Positions 62,581-64,000 of a stretch of DNA of 64,000 bases are shown in pieces. The position numbers were made by a program, and so were the translations under genes. The stretch covers positions 1 to 64,000 of the forward strand of contig NZ_MKTR01000034.1 in assembly GCF_001898325.1 (NCBI RefSeq), in the 5' to 3' direction. The DNA is from Microbacterium sp. 67-17 (GTDB lineage Bacteria > Actinomycetota > Actinomycetes > Actinomycetales > Microbacteriaceae). Under the pieces are notes generated by a model that had not been told where the DNA came from, ran no database searches, and saw only the letters and a list, made by a program, of their open reading frames with translations. How positions within the stretch are numbered: position 1 is the stretch's first letter; each line of letters begins with the position of its first letter.

Positions 62581-64000
62581 GTTCCATTGGGCGTGCGAGC
62601 ACCCTCATCGCCGCCGGTACGCTCGTGTCGCGGCTCACCGGGTTTCTTCGCTCGGTCGTGTTGGTCGCAGCCGTCGGCTCCGTGGGCAGCCGCGCAGCCG
62701 ACGCCTTCACAATCGCGAACCAGCTGCCCAACAACCTCTACGCGATCATCTCGACGGGCCTGCTGACAGCGGTCGTCGTGCCACAGATCGTGCAGGCCGC
62801 CGCGCATGCCGACGGCGGTCGCGCGTTCATCTCGAAGCTGTTCACTCTCGGCACCGTCGCGCTCGTTGCGACCACTGCCATCGGCACGATCGCAGCTCCT
62901 CTGCTCGTGCAGCTGTACGCGTCACAGTTCACGCCCGACCAGTTGGCTCTCGCTACCGCGTTCGCCTACTGGTGCATCCCGCAGCTGCTGTTCTACGGGC
63001 TCTACGCCCTCCTCGGCGAGATTCTCAATGCCCGGCGCGTCTACGGCCCGTTCACGTGGGCGCCGATCGCCAACAATGTCATCTCGATCGCGGGCTTCGG
63101 TGTCTTCATCGTGATCTTCGGAGGCCCGGTCACGGAGGTCGCCGACTGGACACCGACGATGATCGCGCTGCTCGCAGGCACCGCCACCCTCGGCATCGTG
63201 GTGCAGGCGGCCGTACTCATGGTCTTTTGGGTGCGGGCCGGATTGCACCTGCGCCCCGACTTCGCGTGGCGAGGCGTGGGCCTTCGCAACATCGGACGCC
63301 TCGCAGGCTGGACCTTCCTCATGGTCGTGGTCGGTCAGGTCGCGGGGATCGTGCAGAGCCAGATCATGTCGGTCGTGTCGGGTGACGCTCCGGCCGCCAC
63401 CGTCGCCGCCAACGCGTGGCTGCTGTACATGCTGCCCTTCTCGGTGTTCGTCCTGTCGATCGGTACCCCCTACTTCACGCAGCTGAGCGAGCACGCAGCC
63501 GCCGGCCGTGACGAAGAGGTCCGCGCCGACATCGCGCGCAGCATCCGTCTTCTCGGCCTGTTCATGGTGATCTCCACCGCGGTCCTCGCCGCCGCCGCAG
63601 TACCGGCCTCCCGAATCTTCACCACCACGGCGGACTACGCAGTGGATGCGTCGTGGGTGCTGCTCGCTTTCCTCGTCGGGCTCATCCCCCAGACCGTGCT
63701 GTTCATCATCGGGCGCGTCTTCTACGCCTACAACGACACCCGAACCCCGTTCTTCTTCACCCTCGTGCAGGCGAGCATCGTCATCATCACGGCGGTGCTC
63801 GCACTGAACCTGCCGACAGCGTTCGTCACCGCCGGGATCGCGCTCGGTCAGTCTCTCGCGGTGTGCGTCCAGCTGGCCCTGGCCACCTGGTTCCTCCGTC
63901 GCCGCCTCTCCCGCATCGGAATCAGACGATGGATGCCGTCCCTTGCGCTCTTTGCCGCGGCTGCCGTGCCAGCCGGACTGGTGGGCTGGGGTGTGTACCT
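62577..64000 (+). CDS. murJ: Lipid II flippase MurJ (partial, runs off the window)
   Basis: A GTG overlapping the previous stop begins the reading SSIGRASTLIAAGTLVSRLTG, followed by DAFTIANQLPNNLYAIISTG and many hydrophobic helices. This is the MviN/MurJ family of the MOP superfamily, with at least ten membrane segments before the window ends. It moves the peptidoglycan precursor across the inner membrane. The 3' end is missing, so the actinobacterial C-terminal kinase-like extension cannot be checked. Confidence 0.93.
   Translation, partial: MSSIGRASTLIAAGTLVSRLTGFLRSVVLVAAVGSVGSRAADAFTIANQLPNNLYAIISTGLLTAVVVPQIVQAAAHADGGRAFISKLFTLGTVALVATTAIGTIAAPLLVQLYASQFTPDQLALATAFAYWCIPQLLFYGLYALLGEILNARRVYGPFTWAPIANNVISIAGFGVFIVIFGGPVTEVADWTPTMIALLAGTATLGIVVQAAVLMVFWVRAGLHLRPDFAWRGVGLRNIGRLAGWTFLMVVVGQVAGIVQSQIMSVVSGDAPAATVAANAWLLYMLPFSVFVLSIGTPYFTQLSEHAAAGRDEEVRADIARSIRLLGLFMVISTAVLAAAAVPASRIFTTTADYAVDASWVLLAFLVGLIPQTVLFIIGRVFYAYNDTRTPFFFTLVQASIVIITAVLALNLPTAFVTAGIALGQSLAVCVQLALATWFLRRRLSRIGIRRWMPSLALFAAAAVPAGLVGWGVY

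Overview
The window is high-GC actinobacterial DNA. The right-hand third (45.8-64 kb) has the gene set and order seen near the replication origin in Microbacteriaceae, most like Microbacterium: rpsF-ssb-rpsR-rplI, dnaB, a CCA-adding enzyme, a DUF6049-type membrane protein and murJ. The species assignment is inference from gene order and protein style only.

The left 45.8 kb consists of two Tn7-like transposons stacked end to end against the 3' end of dnaB. Element 2 is complete: 34,810 bp (10995-45804), bounded by inverted TGTAGGTTCCA... ends and a perfect 5-bp target duplication CTACC (10990-10994 and 45805-45809). The right copy of that duplication contains the dnaB stop codon. Element 1 occupies 1-10985; its right end is seen at 10985, four bases further from the dnaB stop than element 2, and its left end lies outside the window. 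Both carry the same translationally coupled operon (tnsA, a small unknown gene, tnsB, tnsC, tniQ, a small variable gene). A small winged-helix gene is divergent from it, with an identical 17-bp palindrome in between. 20-bp motifs inside the ends are probable TnsB sites.

Element 2 carries two kinds of cargo. On the left are catabolic genes: a nucleoside import, hydrolysis and ribose-phosphorylation operon (17.6-11.4 kb), a hydantoinase/acetone-carboxylase-like operon with SDR, aldehyde dehydrogenase and class II aldolase (26.0-18.0 kb), and a divergent Rieske dioxygenase operon with ferredoxin, reductase, an IclR regulator and an aldo/keto reductase (26.2-31.7 kb). On the right, between the winged-helix gene and the end beside dnaB, is a complete qatABCD anti-phage operon. 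It lies on the same strand as dnaB and immediately downstream of it.

The equivalent slot in element 1 holds a second winged-helix gene, an unknown 212-aa protein, a protein with a tRNA-guanine-transglycosylase-like zinc signature and, coupled to it, an XRE/ImmA-IrrE protein. By position this is the best candidate for an undescribed defence module. QatC (QueC family) and the TGT-like protein both point to 7-deazaguanine-type chemistry.

Beyond dnaB are two cell-surface proteins (one chaplin-like with an LAxTG-type anchor), the ribosomal protein/ssb operon, a TMEM175-type channel, an aldehyde dehydrogenase/DUF779/GAF-regulator group, cofD, the CCA-adding enzyme, a methyltransferase, the DUF6049 protein and the start of murJ.
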